From Phycisphaerales bacterium UBA4658 (GTDB taxonomy: Bacteria; Planctomycetota; Phycisphaerae; Phycisphaerales; UBA1924), in assembly GCA_002405485.1 (NCBI GenBank), contig DHLW01000023.1, forward strand, positions 1 to 32,178: DNA of 32,178 bases. The letters are read 5' to 3'. Each line of letters opens with the position of its first letter. Within the stretch, counting starts at the first letter, position 1. Shown piece after piece: positions 7,561 to 18,042 of the stretch. The position numbers and the translations under genes were made by a program. The notes beneath the pieces were generated by a model. That model was not told the origin of the DNA. It was given only the letters and a program-made list of their open reading frames with translations, and made no database searches.

Positions 7561-9084
7561 TCAGCTCAGCCGGAAGCGTCCGACGATCTCCCGGAGCTGC
7601 TCGGCCTTCTCCGACAGCGAGCTCGCGGCCTGGGCGGCCTGTCCGGCGCCCGTCCCCGCCTGCTCCGCGGCCTGCGAGATCTCGCCGATCATGCTCGCCA
7701 CCCCGCGTGCGCCCTGCACGATGTTCTGCAGCCGCTCGCCGCACAGCTTGGCGGTCTCCACGCCCGCGCGAACCTGGGACGTGCCCACTTCCATCCGCTC
7801 CACCGCCGTCTTGGTGTTCGTCTGGATCAGCGAGATCGCCTGGTGCACCTCTTCGGTCGATCGCGTGGTCCGCTCGGCGAGCTTGCGGACCTCGTCGGCG
7901 ACGACCGCGAATCCGCGTCCGTGCTCGCCCGCCCTGGCCGCCTCGATCGCCGCGTTCAGCGCCAGAAGATTGGTCTGGTCCGCGATCTCGTTGATGACGC
8001 CGATGATCCGCCCGATCTGCTCGCTCTGCGACCCGAGCTCCGCGACGCTCTGGCTTCCCGCCAGCACCGCGTCGTTGATCGAGCCCATCGTCCGCACCGT
8101 CGCACCGACGGTCTCCCCGCCGTCGCTCGCGTCCTTCTCGCTCTGACGAGCGCAGCTCGCCGCCTCGCCCGTCTGCCGGGTGATCTGCACGATCGTCGAG
8201 GACATCTCCTCGCTGCTGGCGGCGATCTGCGTCGATGCCGACGCCACCTCGTGCGATGCCTGCGAGACATCGCGCAGGATCCCCTGCAGATTGTCCAGGA
8301 ACTTGTCGAGCTGCGATGAGAGCATCCCGACCTCGTCCCGGCGAACCAGCCCGATCCGCTTGGTCAGGTCGCCCTTGCCGCTGCACAGGTCCGCCACGCG
8401 TGCGTTGATCTGCTCGATCGGTCCCCCGATCCCGCGGGAGATCACCATGAACATGCCCATCAACCCGAGCATCAGCGCCCCCGCGGCCGCCCCCACCAGC
8501 GTCAGCCGAGAGGACGTCTCGCTCGCCGCGTTCTTCTCGATCTCCGCGGCAAAGTCGTTGGCCATCGTCACGATCCTGGTCACGCTCGCCCGATGCTCCT
8601 CGAACAACGGCGACAGGACGTTCCGGCACACCTCCTGCGCCGCCGCCTGGTTCCCGCTCTCGAGGGCCGGGAAGAACTGCGCATCCGCCGCGGCAAAGAA
8701 CGCCTGCACCTTCGCGTGCGAGACCTTCAGCATCTCATCCCGAAGTCCGGGATGCGTCATGTTCTCCGTCCAGAACGCGTGCCGAGCCGCGTAGTCCTTC
8801 TTCCCCTGCTCATAGTCGGCCTTCAGCGCCGCGATCCGCTTCGGGTCCGTCGCGCTCGACAACTGTTCGATCTTGAGGTAGGGCTCGACGATGTACGCCG
8901 GCGGAGGCAGAATGTCCGCGATCAGGTCCTTGGACATGTTGATCTGAGCATGCAGCGGGCCTCCCACACTCGTGGTCTGGATCGTCCCGAACAGCAGCAC
9001 CGCAAGCGCGATCGCGCCCGCCACGACGCCACCGCCCAGAACCAGCAACTTCGTCCGAATCTTCAAGTCCGAAAACCGCGGCAT
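7561..9084 (-). CDS. methyl-accepting chemotaxis protein
   Basis: A 507-residue transmembrane chemoreceptor. Order: cytoplasmic tip, TM1 (about 12-34), extracytoplasmic four-helix-bundle-like sensor (35-193), TM2 (194-216), HAMP (217-270), then the signalling coiled coil. The hairpin tip is the highly conserved [19 protein letters not shown] followed by [22 protein letters not shown], which docks CheA and CheW. No C-terminal CheR-tethering pentapeptide is visible; the protein ends VGRFRLS. A GGAG ribosome site lies about 8 bases before ATG 9084. No che gene is in the window, so it is an orphan receptor here. The ligand cannot be told from sequence. Confidence 0.96.
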   Translation of the reverse strand: MPRFSDLKIRTKLLVLGGGVVAGAIALAVLLFGTIQTTSVGGPLHAQINMSKDLIADILPPPAYIVEPYLKIEQLSSATDPKRIAALKADYEQGKKDYAARHAFWTENMTHPGLRDEMLKVSHAKVQAFFAAADAQFFPALESGNQAAAQEVCRNVLSPLFEEHRASVTRIVTMANDFAAEIEKNAASETSSRLTLVGAAAGALMLGLMGMFMVISRGIGGPIEQINARVADLCSGKGDLTKRIGLVRRDEVGMLSSQLDKFLDNLQGILRDVSQASHEVASASTQIAASSEEMSSTIVQITRQTGEAASCARQSEKDASDGGETVGATVRTMGSINDAVLAGSQSVAELGSQSEQIGRIIGVINEIADQTNLLALNAAIEAARAGEHGRGFAVVADEVRKLAERTTRSTEEVHQAISLIQTNTKTAVERMEVGTSQVRAGVETAKLCGERLQNIVQGARGVASMIGEISQAAEQAGTGAGQAAQAASSLSEKAEQLREIVGRFRLS

Positions 9085-9214
9085 AGCACGTCTCCAGTTT
9101 GGAATTTCCCGGGGAACTCGCCCGTCTGGTCTGCAATCGTGCGTTGCACTCTCAGACTGAAGCGTCCTGTTTGATTTCTTCGGAGAATGTCGAGCGGAAG
9201 TCCTCCAAAACGAT

Positions 9215-9245
9215 CACGGACCCGAGCGTCATGCTCGGGTCCGTG
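9215..9245 (-). terminator. rho-independent terminator of the cyclophilin gene
   Basis: A perfect 13-bp stem (9215-9227 with 9233-9245) with a 5-base loop, followed on the minus strand by ATCGTTTTGG. It lies 28 bases past the cyclophilin stop and isolates the chemoreceptor gene downstream. Confidence 0.85.
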
Positions 9246-9272
9246 GTCAACGCTCGCATGTTCAGAGTTCGC

Positions 9273-9992
9273 TTACTTCTTCGGGACGTCCGTTTCCTTC
9301 ACGCGGACCGCCGACGTGATCGTGACCGGCTCCACCGGCACGTTCTCGTTCATGCCCCGCGTCGTGGTCTTGACCTTGGTGATCTCGTCCACGACCTCCA
9401 TCCCCGCCACCACCTCGCCGAAGACCGCGTACGCGGCTCCGTCGCGGGGCTGATCCAGGAAGGGGTTATCCACGTTGTTGATGAAGAACTGGCTGGTCGC
9501 CGAGTTCGGGTTTGCCGTCCGTGCCATGGCCACAGAGCCGCGCTTGTTCTTCAGCCCGTTCTGCCACTCGTTGGTGATGGGCTTGTCCAGCCCGTCCTTC
9601 TGCTTCATGTCCGCGGTGAACCCGCCACCCTGGATCATGAAGTTCGGGATCACCCGATGGAACACCGTGCCGTCGTAGTACTTCTTGTCCACGTACTTCA
9701 GGAAGTTCGCGACACTCACCGGCGCCTTGGCGGCATCGAGCTTCAGGAAGATGTCGCCCTTGCTCGTGCTCAGCTTGACATACTCGACGTTCGACACGGC
9801 TTTCTCCGGGGCCTTCTCGGCCGGTTGTGCGCTCGACCCCGCCCCACCCGTTGGCTTGTCATCCTTCTTCTCACCCGCCGGCTGGGTGGTCTTGGGCTTG
9901 TCCTCCGGCTTGGATTCCTGGCCCCGGGCCACGCCGACAGACAGCACCGCGGCGGCAACCGCCACCAGAATGGTCATCACAGACTTGGTCAT
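9273..9992 (-). CDS. exported cyclophilin-type peptidyl-prolyl cis-trans isomerase
   Basis: A 239-residue foldase acting outside the cytoplasm. A signal peptide (MTKSVMTILVAVAAAVLSV, then GVARG) is followed by a charged Lys/Pro/Gln-rich linker (about 26-68) and a cyclophilin domain. Catalytic landmarks are FHRVIPNFMIQGG, SATSQFFINN, and AVFGEVVAGMEVVDEI. The human cyclophilin Trp that binds cyclosporin has no clear equivalent, as in many bacterial members. There is no lipobox Cys. The ATG at 9992 is fixed by a strong AGGAGAAAG ribosome site 7-8 bases upstream and by the signal peptide. Its own terminator follows, so it is probably a single-gene unit. Confidence 0.95.
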   Translation of the reverse strand: MTKSVMTILVAVAAAVLSVGVARGQESKPEDKPKTTQPAGEKKDDKPTGGAGSSAQPAEKAPEKAVSNVEYVKLSTSKGDIFLKLDAAKAPVSVANFLKYVDKKYYDGTVFHRVIPNFMIQGGGFTADMKQKDGLDKPITNEWQNGLKNKRGSVAMARTANPNSATSQFFINNVDNPFLDQPRDGAAYAVFGEVVAGMEVVDEITKVKTTTRGMNENVPVEPVTITSAVRVKETDVPKK

Positions 9993-10043
9993 GGTGAACT
10001 TTCTCCTGACAGTCAGTACGCGACAGATCAAGTCGCGGGCCGC

Positions 10044-10071
10044 ATGATAGCCGGATGAACGCCGAACGGAA
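10044..10071 (-). promoter_or_regulatory. possible sigma70-type promoter for the cyclophilin gene
   Basis: On the minus strand TTCCGT, a 16-base spacer, then TATCAT, about 50 bases before the start codon. The -10 is good; the -35 matches consensus only partly. Confidence 0.3.
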
Positions 10072-10132
10072 CATCCGTTACCCCCTCCGGTTCTCGATGC
10101 TCCGGCCACCCCGATCACTCCGTGTCGGCGGG

Positions 10133-11044
10133 CTACTCCCGAATCGCCCCGCCCATCGCGAGCATCCGCGAACGAGCAAGCAGCTCGGACTCGCGACCAT
10201 CCACCCACAACCGGTTGTGGCCGATCAGTCCCACCTCGACATACTCGGCCTTGCGCAGCAGCCCCGCCGCCCGCTGTTCCTGCCCCTGCGTGAGATCCTC
10301 GACGATCAAGACCCTCGGCCTGTGGCGCTCGAGCTCCAGCCCGTCGATGGCTTCATACTCGAATCCCTCGACATCCACGATCGCGACATCGACCCGCGTG
10401 CCGAAGCTCGCCCGATCCAGCAGCGCTCCGAGCGTCGTGAGCGGCACATCGATGCGGCGAACATCGGCGCGGTATCGCTCGGCCTGTCCGCGCTGATACT
10501 CCGGGAGCGCGATCGAGGAGGCCACGTCCGCCAGCGCACCCGCCGTGCCCGATCCGGTGCTGACGATCTGCTCGAAGCTCGTGGTCCCGCTGGACCCGCG
10601 TGCTCCCACCGCCGCCCGCACCACCACGCTCCCCGGGCGCTGCCGAACGCACGCCGAGTACCGATCCTCCAACGGCTCGACCAGCAAACCGCGCCACCCG
10701 ACGGACTCGAGCGCATAGGTCGTGCTCAGCAGCACGCCGTCGAACGCGCCGACCTCCAAATACACCCCGTCGAGCTTGCCATCAAAGAGGTCCCAGATCC
10801 ACGCGTCCTCCCCGAACTGGGAGAGGAATCGCACGGGCATCGTCGGCACTCGGCCGGCACGAGCCAGAGCCGCCTCGGCCCGCAGCGCATACGCGTGCCG
10901 CTCTGTCCGATCGCACCGAGCGCCGATCGAGCGAACGTCCGCCGTCAGCTCTCTCAGCCGACGACGAAGCCGGGCGTGCCGCTTCTCGCCGACGACCGCC
11001 AGCGCGACCAACCCGATTGCCAGCACCACGATTGCGATCCACAT
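10133..11044 (-). CDS. membrane-anchored FkbM-family methyltransferase
   Basis: A 303-residue protein. An N-terminal membrane helix (MWIAIVVLAIGLVALAVV, residues 1-18) and a basic/coiled stretch precede a FkbM-type SAM methyltransferase domain: FLSQFGEDAWIWDLF (73-87), VYLEVGAFDGVLLSTTYALE (motif I), WRGLLVEPLEDRY, and VDVAIVDVEGFEYEAI, the family's Asp-Val-Glu-Gly signature. FkbM proteins O-methylate sugars, polyketides or glycolipids. The ATG at 11044 begins the helix; an ATG 11 codons upstream is in frame but less likely. The gene follows acs by 68 bases on the same strand, but a metabolic link is not evident. Confidence 0.88.
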   Translation of the reverse strand: MWIAIVVLAIGLVALAVVGEKRHARLRRRLRELTADVRSIGARCDRTERHAYALRAEAALARAGRVPTMPVRFLSQFGEDAWIWDLFDGKLDGVYLEVGAFDGVLLSTTYALESVGWRGLLVEPLEDRYSACVRQRPGSVVVRAAVGARGSSGTTSFEQIVSTGSGTAGALADVASSIALPEYQRGQAERYRADVRRIDVPLTTLGALLDRASFGTRVDVAIVDVEGFEYEAIDGLELERHRPRVLIVEDLTQGQEQRAAGLLRKAEYVEVGLIGHNRLWVDGRESELLARSRMLAMGGAIRE

Positions 11045-11112
11045 GCCCGCAGAATACCGGGAACCTTCCACGCCCACCGGGCTGCGTTCGTTCCAGCGGA
11101 TCGCCCAGGCCC

Positions 11113-13236
<2,124 letters not shown>

Positions 13237-13286
13237 GACCCCAGCATATCGCGCGGCATCACCCCCGCCATACCCACCCCGCCCCA

Positions 13287-14018
13287 TCACCTGGATCGAA
13301 TCGTCCCAAGACCCCCGTCCACCCCGATCACCTGCCCCGTCACCCACGTGCTCCGCTCGTCCAGCAGCCAGAGAACCGCGCTGGCCACGTCCTCGGGCGT
13401 CCCCAGACGCCCAAGTGCATGCATCCCGATCGAGGCCTTCTCCGCTGCGGGTTGCTGCGTGATCCGCTCGGCCATCTTCGTCCGGGTCAGCCCTGGGGCG
13501 ATGCAGTTCACGCGGATGTTCCGTGCCGCATACGTCGCCGCCGAGCTGAGCGTGAGCCCGATCACCCCCGCCTTGGCCGCCGCGATCGCCTCGTGGTTCG
13601 CCAGCCCGATGCGTGCCGCCGCGCTCGAGAACAAGACGATCGACCCGCCCGCGTTCATGACCCGAGTCGCCGACCGGACCACGTTGAACGCCGTGACCAG
13701 ATTCTGCCGAAGCACATCAGAGAACTCTTCCGGCGTGGTCAAATGGGCCGGCTTCAAAAGAATCGACCCGGCCCCGTTCATCACGGCATCCAATCGTCCA
13801 AACCGAGACGTCGCCTCCTGAACGACCCCATCCATCACCGCCGGATCCGACACATCCCCGGCCAACTCCAAAAATCGTTCGGAATCTGTACGTTGCTGAA
13901 TATCCGATTTCGAGCGGGAGACTCCCACAACCGACCAGCCCTGCTGGTGCAAACTCTGGGCACAGGCCGATCCAATACCTGATGAATGCCCAACAATGAT
14001 GCACGTGCGGGAACTCAC
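13287..14018 (-). CDS. SDR-family protein lacking the catalytic Tyr
   Basis: A 243-residue short-chain dehydrogenase/reductase fold. The nucleotide loop is VGHSSGIG (9-16; family TGxxxGIG). NGAG (81-84), Asn106 in RQNLVTAF and Ser131/132 in VLFSSAAA are present. Where YxxxK is expected the sequence is ANHEAIAAAKAG: Lys149 is kept, but Ile145 replaces Tyr. The C-terminal INVDGG-like end (VIGVDGGLG) is normal. Start: GTG at 14018 with a GGAG site 8 bases upstream; an ATG 19 codons earlier adds a non-SDR leader. Without Tyr, ordinary alcohol/ketone oxidoreduction is doubtful; a binding, scaffold or variant catalytic role is possible. It is divergent from the B12-type regulator gene, which suggests regulation by it. 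Confidence 0.88.
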   Translation of the reverse strand: MSSRTCIIVGHSSGIGSACAQSLHQQGWSVVGVSRSKSDIQQRTDSERFLELAGDVSDPAVMDGVVQEATSRFGRLDAVMNGAGSILLKPAHLTTPEEFSDVLRQNLVTAFNVVRSATRVMNAGGSIVLFSSAAARIGLANHEAIAAAKAGVIGLTLSSAATYAARNIRVNCIAPGLTRTKMAERITQQPAAEKASIGMHALGRLGTPEDVASAVLWLLDERSTWVTGQVIGVDGGLGTIRSR

Positions 14019-14068
14019 TGGAAATTCTCCAAGGGAACCACGACCTTGAAACCTGAAAACGGTAAAAT

Positions 14069-14092
14069 CGTTCAATAAAGGGAAACTGAACG
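14069..14092. promoter_or_regulatory. inverted repeat, candidate operator between the divergent genes
   Basis: CGTTCA (14069-14074) and TGAACG (14087-14092) are perfect 6-base inverted half-sites with a 12-base AT-rich spacer, in a 144-base divergent intergenic region far richer in A/T than its surroundings. The 18-base centre-to-centre distance is near two helical turns, suiting a dimeric regulator. Binding by the adjacent MerR/B12-type protein is inference. Confidence 0.45.
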
Positions 14093-14162
14093 CTTTTTCG
14101 GCCGAACTTGCTCCTGGATTCTCTCAGTCCTCTTTCTTTTCGTGCGTCGCACGGAGCTCAGC

Positions 14163-15122
14163 ATGACCAGGCAACTCTCACCCAAGGATCTGGCCACGGT
14201 CATTGGCGTCAGCGAGTCCTCGCTGAAGCGGTGGGTCGACGAAGGGCGTCTGACGGCGGCCCGGACCGCCGGCGGGCATCGCAGAATCGCTCTTCACGAG
14301 GCCATTCGATTCATCCGCGACACCAATCAGGTGCTCGTTCATCCTGAGCTCCTCGGACTGTCGGATCTCACATCCGGTCCGTTGAGCGATGTCACCAGCG
14401 GCGCGGGCGACGCCGCCCTGCACCGCGCCCTGGAGGCGGGCAATGCCGAACAGTCCCGCGGCCTGATCCTGGCCCAGTACCTGGCCTCGCGCTCGATCGC
14501 CTCGGTCTGCGATGGGCCGATCAGCCACGCCATGAATCGCATCGGCGAGCTCTGGCGGCACAGCGATTCGGGGATCGCCATCGAGCATCGAGCAACGCAG
14601 ATCATCATCGACGCGCTGCATCAGGTCCGCGCCACCATGCCCCCGGTTGCAGACGGCGCACCCGCCGCGATCGGGTCGGCGGGGCCCAACGACCTGCACT
14701 CCATGCCCACGCTCATGGCCGCCACCGTGCTGCTGGAGAGCGGATATCGCGACACGAACCTCGGGTCGTACATGCCCGTCGATTCGCTCGTTGGAGCAGC
14801 TCGGGACGCTCGCGCGACGTTGGTGTGGTTCAGCGTGGCCATGGCCGAGGATGCCGCTTCGACGGTCGCGCTCATCAAGAAGCTCGCCGACGGCGTCGCG
14901 CCGCTGGGCGCGACTCTTGTGCTCGGGGGTCGCGGGGTGTATTCCGCGAACCTTCCTCCGCTTCCGGGGACCCACGTGGTGGGTTCGATGTCCGAACTCG
15001 CCGCGGTGGCTCGTGCCGTCCGAGCCAGCCGAGCTGGCCGCGCCGCCGTCGTTCAGCCGCCGCCGGGGGGCACGATCGACTCGCACACCAACGGATTCAA
15101 GGCGACCAAGGTCAAGCGCTGA
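14163..15122 (+). CDS. MerR-like regulator with CarH-type cobalamin-binding region
   Basis: A 319-residue predicted transcription regulator. Residues 5-52 form a winged-helix DNA-binding domain of excisionase/MerR type (LSPKDLATVIGVSESSLKRW, GGHRRI). Residues 85-160 resemble the B12-binding helical cap: GELW ending at Trp131, nine residues, then Glu141-His142, the W-x9-EH pattern that packs the adenosyl group in CarH/LitR photoreceptors. Residues 165-290 look like a cobalamin Rossmann domain, with Asp177-x-His179, Ser224 (FSVA) and Gly255-Gly256. Changes: DxHxxG reads DLHSMP (Gly to Pro), and Arg132 follows the Trp where T. thermophilus CarH has the light-dependent upper ligand His132 (His133 is next). 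Start ATG 14163 has GGAG about 8 bases upstream. It probably regulates the divergent SDR gene and itself. B12 binding and light response are unproven. Confidence 0.82.
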   Translation: MTRQLSPKDLATVIGVSESSLKRWVDEGRLTAARTAGGHRRIALHEAIRFIRDTNQVLVHPELLGLSDLTSGPLSDVTSGAGDAALHRALEAGNAEQSRGLILAQYLASRSIASVCDGPISHAMNRIGELWRHSDSGIAIEHRATQIIIDALHQVRATMPPVADGAPAAIGSAGPNDLHSMPTLMAATVLLESGYRDTNLGSYMPVDSLVGAARDARATLVWFSVAMAEDAASTVALIKKLADGVAPLGATLVLGGRGVYSANLPPLPGTHVVGSMSELAAVARAVRASRAGRAAVVQPPPGGTIDSHTNGFKATKVKR

Positions 15123-15151
15123 GTTCTGGCGTTCATTCCGAGTCTTCGTAC

Positions 15152-15183
15152 CAGGGGCCGGCGCCACGATGCGTCGGCCCCTG
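15152..15183 (+). terminator. hairpin after the regulator gene
   Basis: Perfect 9-bp stem CAGGGGCCG (15152-15160) with CGGCCCCTG (15175-15183), 14-base loop, 30 bases past the stop. It lacks a T-run, so termination may be weak or rho-assisted. Confidence 0.5.
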
Positions 15184-15190
15184 TGAATTG

Positions 15191-15213
15191 CGGCCCGTTC
15201 GCTCAACGGGCCG
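15191..15213. terminator. second hairpin between convergent genes
   Basis: Perfect 9-bp stem CGGCCCGTT / AACGGGCCG with loop CGCTC. There is no T-run on either side. Confidence 0.4.
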
Positions 15214-15222
15214 CCGCCAAAA

Positions 15223-15255
15223 CGCACGCCCCGGACGGCGTGTCCGGGGCGTGCG
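15223..15255 (-). terminator. rho-independent terminator of the dockerin-protein gene
   Basis: Perfect 14-bp GC-rich stem (15223-15236 with 15242-15255), 5-base loop, followed on the minus strand by TTTTGG. It lies about 32 bases past the stop codon at 15288. Confidence 0.85.
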
Positions 15256-15287
15256 GTGGATCAGGGATTGGTTGAGTCCGGCGGGGC

Positions 15288-17915
15288 TCAGCACCCGCCG
15301 GCGAACCAGGCGTTGAGGAAGTCGAAGATGTCGGTCACGTCCGGCAACTCGTTGCCGTTGCCGCCGACGTCGGCGAACCGGCTGGATGCGAACCAGTCGT
15401 TCAGGAAGGCGAAGATGTCCAGCACCTGCACGCCGTCGCCGGCCTTGTCATAGTCGGCGAAGCAGCATGGGGCGGTGGCGCTTCCGCCGGTGTTGCAGCC
15501 CGTGTTGCTCACGAAGCTCGCGCCCCACTGGGTGCCCGAGGTGACGCAGGCCGCCTGGGTGATGGTGGTGTTGCACGTTGCGCCTCGGCAGCAGACGCCG
15601 ATGGGGGCGCCGCCGCACGGGCTCGGCGAGCACGCCGAGGCGTTGCCCTGATACGTCCCGCCCGCGGCGACGCACTGCACGCTCGACATGATCGCGCAGC
15701 TCGTGGCGTCGAAGCAGCACGCGCCGGTGGGCGCCGGGGTGCACGAGCCCGGGTTGATCGTGACGAAGAAGTTCACCGGGGCGATGGCCTGGAAGTCCGT
15801 CGTTCGCGGCTCGCCGAGGTTGGCCTGGTTCGCGGGGAGTGCGCCACCGATGACCTGGTTGGAGAGGATCGTGTGCGCCTCGTTCACGATGAACCCGGCC
15901 AGTGCGATCGGCCCGGTTCCGCTGTAGCCCAGCTCGTCGAGGCGGATCTTCACTTCCATGCCGGTCGTGACCCGGCGGGCCCGGCTGGCGTCGGAACCGG
16001 TGACCCCGCCGTGATTGGAGTTGTCGATTGCGACGTGGATGAGCCCCGGCACGGCGTAGTTGCCGTGGGCCGGCGCCGGGAAGCCCGGCACGGTGACCCC
16101 GAACGGATTGAACACGTCTCTGGAGATCAACCTGGGCGCGTACGACGAGTACGGCTCGTCGATCGTGGGCAGGCCGTTGATCGAGAACTCACCCTGGATG
16201 TCGATGCCGACGATGCTCGTGGGGTTGAACGCCGAGGTCAGACCGTTGGACGCGCACGCGCCCATCGTGTCGAAGCGGACGCATCCCAGTCCGTCGAAGA
16301 TCAGCGGGTTGTTGCTCGCCTTGAGGCCGCCCCTGAACGAGCCGTACTCGGTGTATCGCGGCGGGGTGCCCCCGTCGTTGGACGCGCCGAAGTCGTTGAT
16401 GAGCCCGGCCCACGCGTCCACGCTCACGTTGGGCGTGGTTCCGCCGGTCCGCATGCTGAACCAGTAGTCGGCGAAGAAGCCCTCGCTGAAACGCAGCCCC
16501 GGCCCGGTCGTCGAGTTTGCCGGATCGGTTCCGAGCCGGTTCAGGTGGTTGAAGTCAAAGGGATGGCTGTTGCCCGCAAGACGATTCTGCCCGTTGCCGG
16601 GCAGCGGGACGCTGACCTGACCGACGTCGAAGAACAGGTCCAGACGGTTGCCGTTGTTCTCGAGGTTGCCGGTGACCAGCACGTGCAGGAAGTCCCCGCA
16701 GACCATGGCGTACACGCCGTTGATCTCCGAGCCGTTGGCGACGTCCTCGTACACCGGCGGAACGAAGGGCGGGCAGGGATCGCTGGCGGTGATGATCCCG
16801 CTGTTGCTCGTCGCGTTCGTTCCGCCGATGAACCGGGCCGAGCCCGCGTCCAACGCGCCGGTGCGCAGCCGCTGCCAGTCGGCGAAGATCGTGGGGCTGG
16901 CGACGTTGCCGCCGTTGTTCAGCCCGACGAAATAGTCCGCGGCCATCGCGCCGTCCAGGACCAGCCCCGGATTGGTGCCGACGCCCGTGCCGCCGACGGC
17001 GTTGGCCCCGCCGAAGGAGATCGAGCCAAACGTTCCGGTCTGGCTGGCGTTGTCATTGCGGATCTGGGTCTGTCCGCCCTGAATCGAGTCGAAGAACAGC
17101 CCGAGCTTGTTGAAGTTCGACTCGAAGTTGCCGGTGACGATGAGGTACAGATTCAGGTCGCCGCCGGCGTCGCGTCCGAATCGGGCCGAGGCCCCGGCGA
17201 TCTCAGATCCGCCCTGGCAGCGGAAGACGGTGTCCAGCCCGCCCTGCGGGGTGGTCGCATCGCCGAAGTTCGTGGTCGTGTCCTGGGTGAAGAGGGTCGC
17301 ATAGGACGCGTCACGCGTGCCATCGAGCGTGGGGGCGTCGCCGTTGGCGAGGGCAAGCAGCGTGGCCCGGGGGATGCTGGCGGTCACGAACTGATCGCCC
17401 GGGATCGCCTGAAAATCGATGGTGTTGGCGTTCGCGTAGGTGTTGATCGGCGCGTTCGCCGGCGTTGCGCCAAGTCCACCGATGACCTGGTTGGAGATCG
17501 TGACGTAGTTGTCGCCGAAGACCGCGCCGGCGATGCGGATGACCACAGGGTCGGGCAGGTTCGCCCCGCCACCGGAGACATCGAGCCCGAGCGCTTCCAG
17601 GGGGATCTTCAACTCCCAGCCGGTGGTGACCGCGGCGGCGTCGGCCTGCTGGCCCGCCGTCAGCGTCGCCGGCGGGAACCCGCCCGGCACGCCCGCGATG
17701 TTCGAGTTGTTCAGTGTGACCTGCACGTTCCCGCCGATCGGGTCGCAGGGCGGGGGGGTCGCCGGGCCGGCATCGCCGAAGCCCGTGGGCGTGGTGTTGA
17801 ACCACTGGATCGGTCCGTACTCAGACTTGAGCTTGCCGTTGATCGCGGGCTGGGCACACACCGACCCCGCCGCGGCGAGGACAGCGGCGACGCTCATACA
17901 CGAAACAGTGCGCAT
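15288..17915 (-). CDS. secreted protein with duplicated modules, GACC repeats and C-terminal dockerin-like domain
   Basis: An 875-residue secreted protein of unknown function. Signal peptide MRTVSCMSVAAVLAAAGSVC (cut near AQ-PA). Two module types are each duplicated in mirror order. A (about 24-180) and A' (578-720) share ING near the start, VTTGxExKIxLxxLG, SNQVIGG and TxDFQAI. B (about 193-360) and B' (390-540) share LxVTGNxExNxNxLxLFFD and GxxADYxxxLxxGG. They resemble beta-sandwich, CBM9-like surface modules. Two Cys-rich GACCF/GVCC modules follow (730-819). The end (820-875) has two Asp-rich helices, VLDIFAFLNDWF and DVTDIFDFLNAWF, of the Planctomycetota dockerin-like type. ATG 17915 is preferred over 17924 because GGAG is correctly spaced (9 bases) only for it. 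It sits downstream of the GH13 gene. Tethering to a partner at the cell surface is inferred. Confidence 0.88.
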   Translation of the reverse strand: MRTVSCMSVAAVLAAAGSVCAQPAINGKLKSEYGPIQWFNTTPTGFGDAGPATPPPCDPIGGNVQVTLNNSNIAGVPGGFPPATLTAGQQADAAAVTTGWELKIPLEALGLDVSGGGANLPDPVVIRIAGAVFGDNYVTISNQVIGGLGATPANAPINTYANANTIDFQAIPGDQFVTASIPRATLLALANGDAPTLDGTRDASYATLFTQDTTTNFGDATTPQGGLDTVFRCQGGSEIAGASARFGRDAGGDLNLYLIVTGNFESNFNKLGLFFDSIQGGQTQIRNDNASQTGTFGSISFGGANAVGGTGVGTNPGLVLDGAMAADYFVGLNNGGNVASPTIFADWQRLRTGALDAGSARFIGGTNATSNSGIITASDPCPPFVPPVYEDVANGSEINGVYAMVCGDFLHVLVTGNLENNGNRLDLFFDVGQVSVPLPGNGQNRLAGNSHPFDFNHLNRLGTDPANSTTGPGLRFSEGFFADYWFSMRTGGTTPNVSVDAWAGLINDFGASNDGGTPPRYTEYGSFRGGLKASNNPLIFDGLGCVRFDTMGACASNGLTSAFNPTSIVGIDIQGEFSINGLPTIDEPYSSYAPRLISRDVFNPFGVTVPGFPAPAHGNYAVPGLIHVAIDNSNHGGVTGSDASRARRVTTGMEVKIRLDELGYSGTGPIALAGFIVNEAHTILSNQVIGGALPANQANLGEPRTTDFQAIAPVNFFVTINPGSCTPAPTGACCFDATSCAIMSSVQCVAAGGTYQGNASACSPSPCGGAPIGVCCRGATCNTTITQAACVTSGTQWGASFVSNTGCNTGGSATAPCCFADYDKAGDGVQVLDIFAFLNDWFASSRFADVGGNGNELPDVTDIFDFLNAWFAGGC

Positions 17916-18042
17916 CGGACTCATCTCCAGAGTGAGCTTGCACCCATGCCTCGCCGCGCACACCCGAGGTGGATGCACCGCCCGGCGACCGCACGGAGGG
18001 ATCAAAAGTGTACAGGACGATCATCGGATCGACCACGAAAAG

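Noticed and set aside
9085..9214. Possible sigma54 promoter before the chemoreceptor gene
   Set aside because: A GC...TTGCA-like element exists, but the required GG at -24 is missing.
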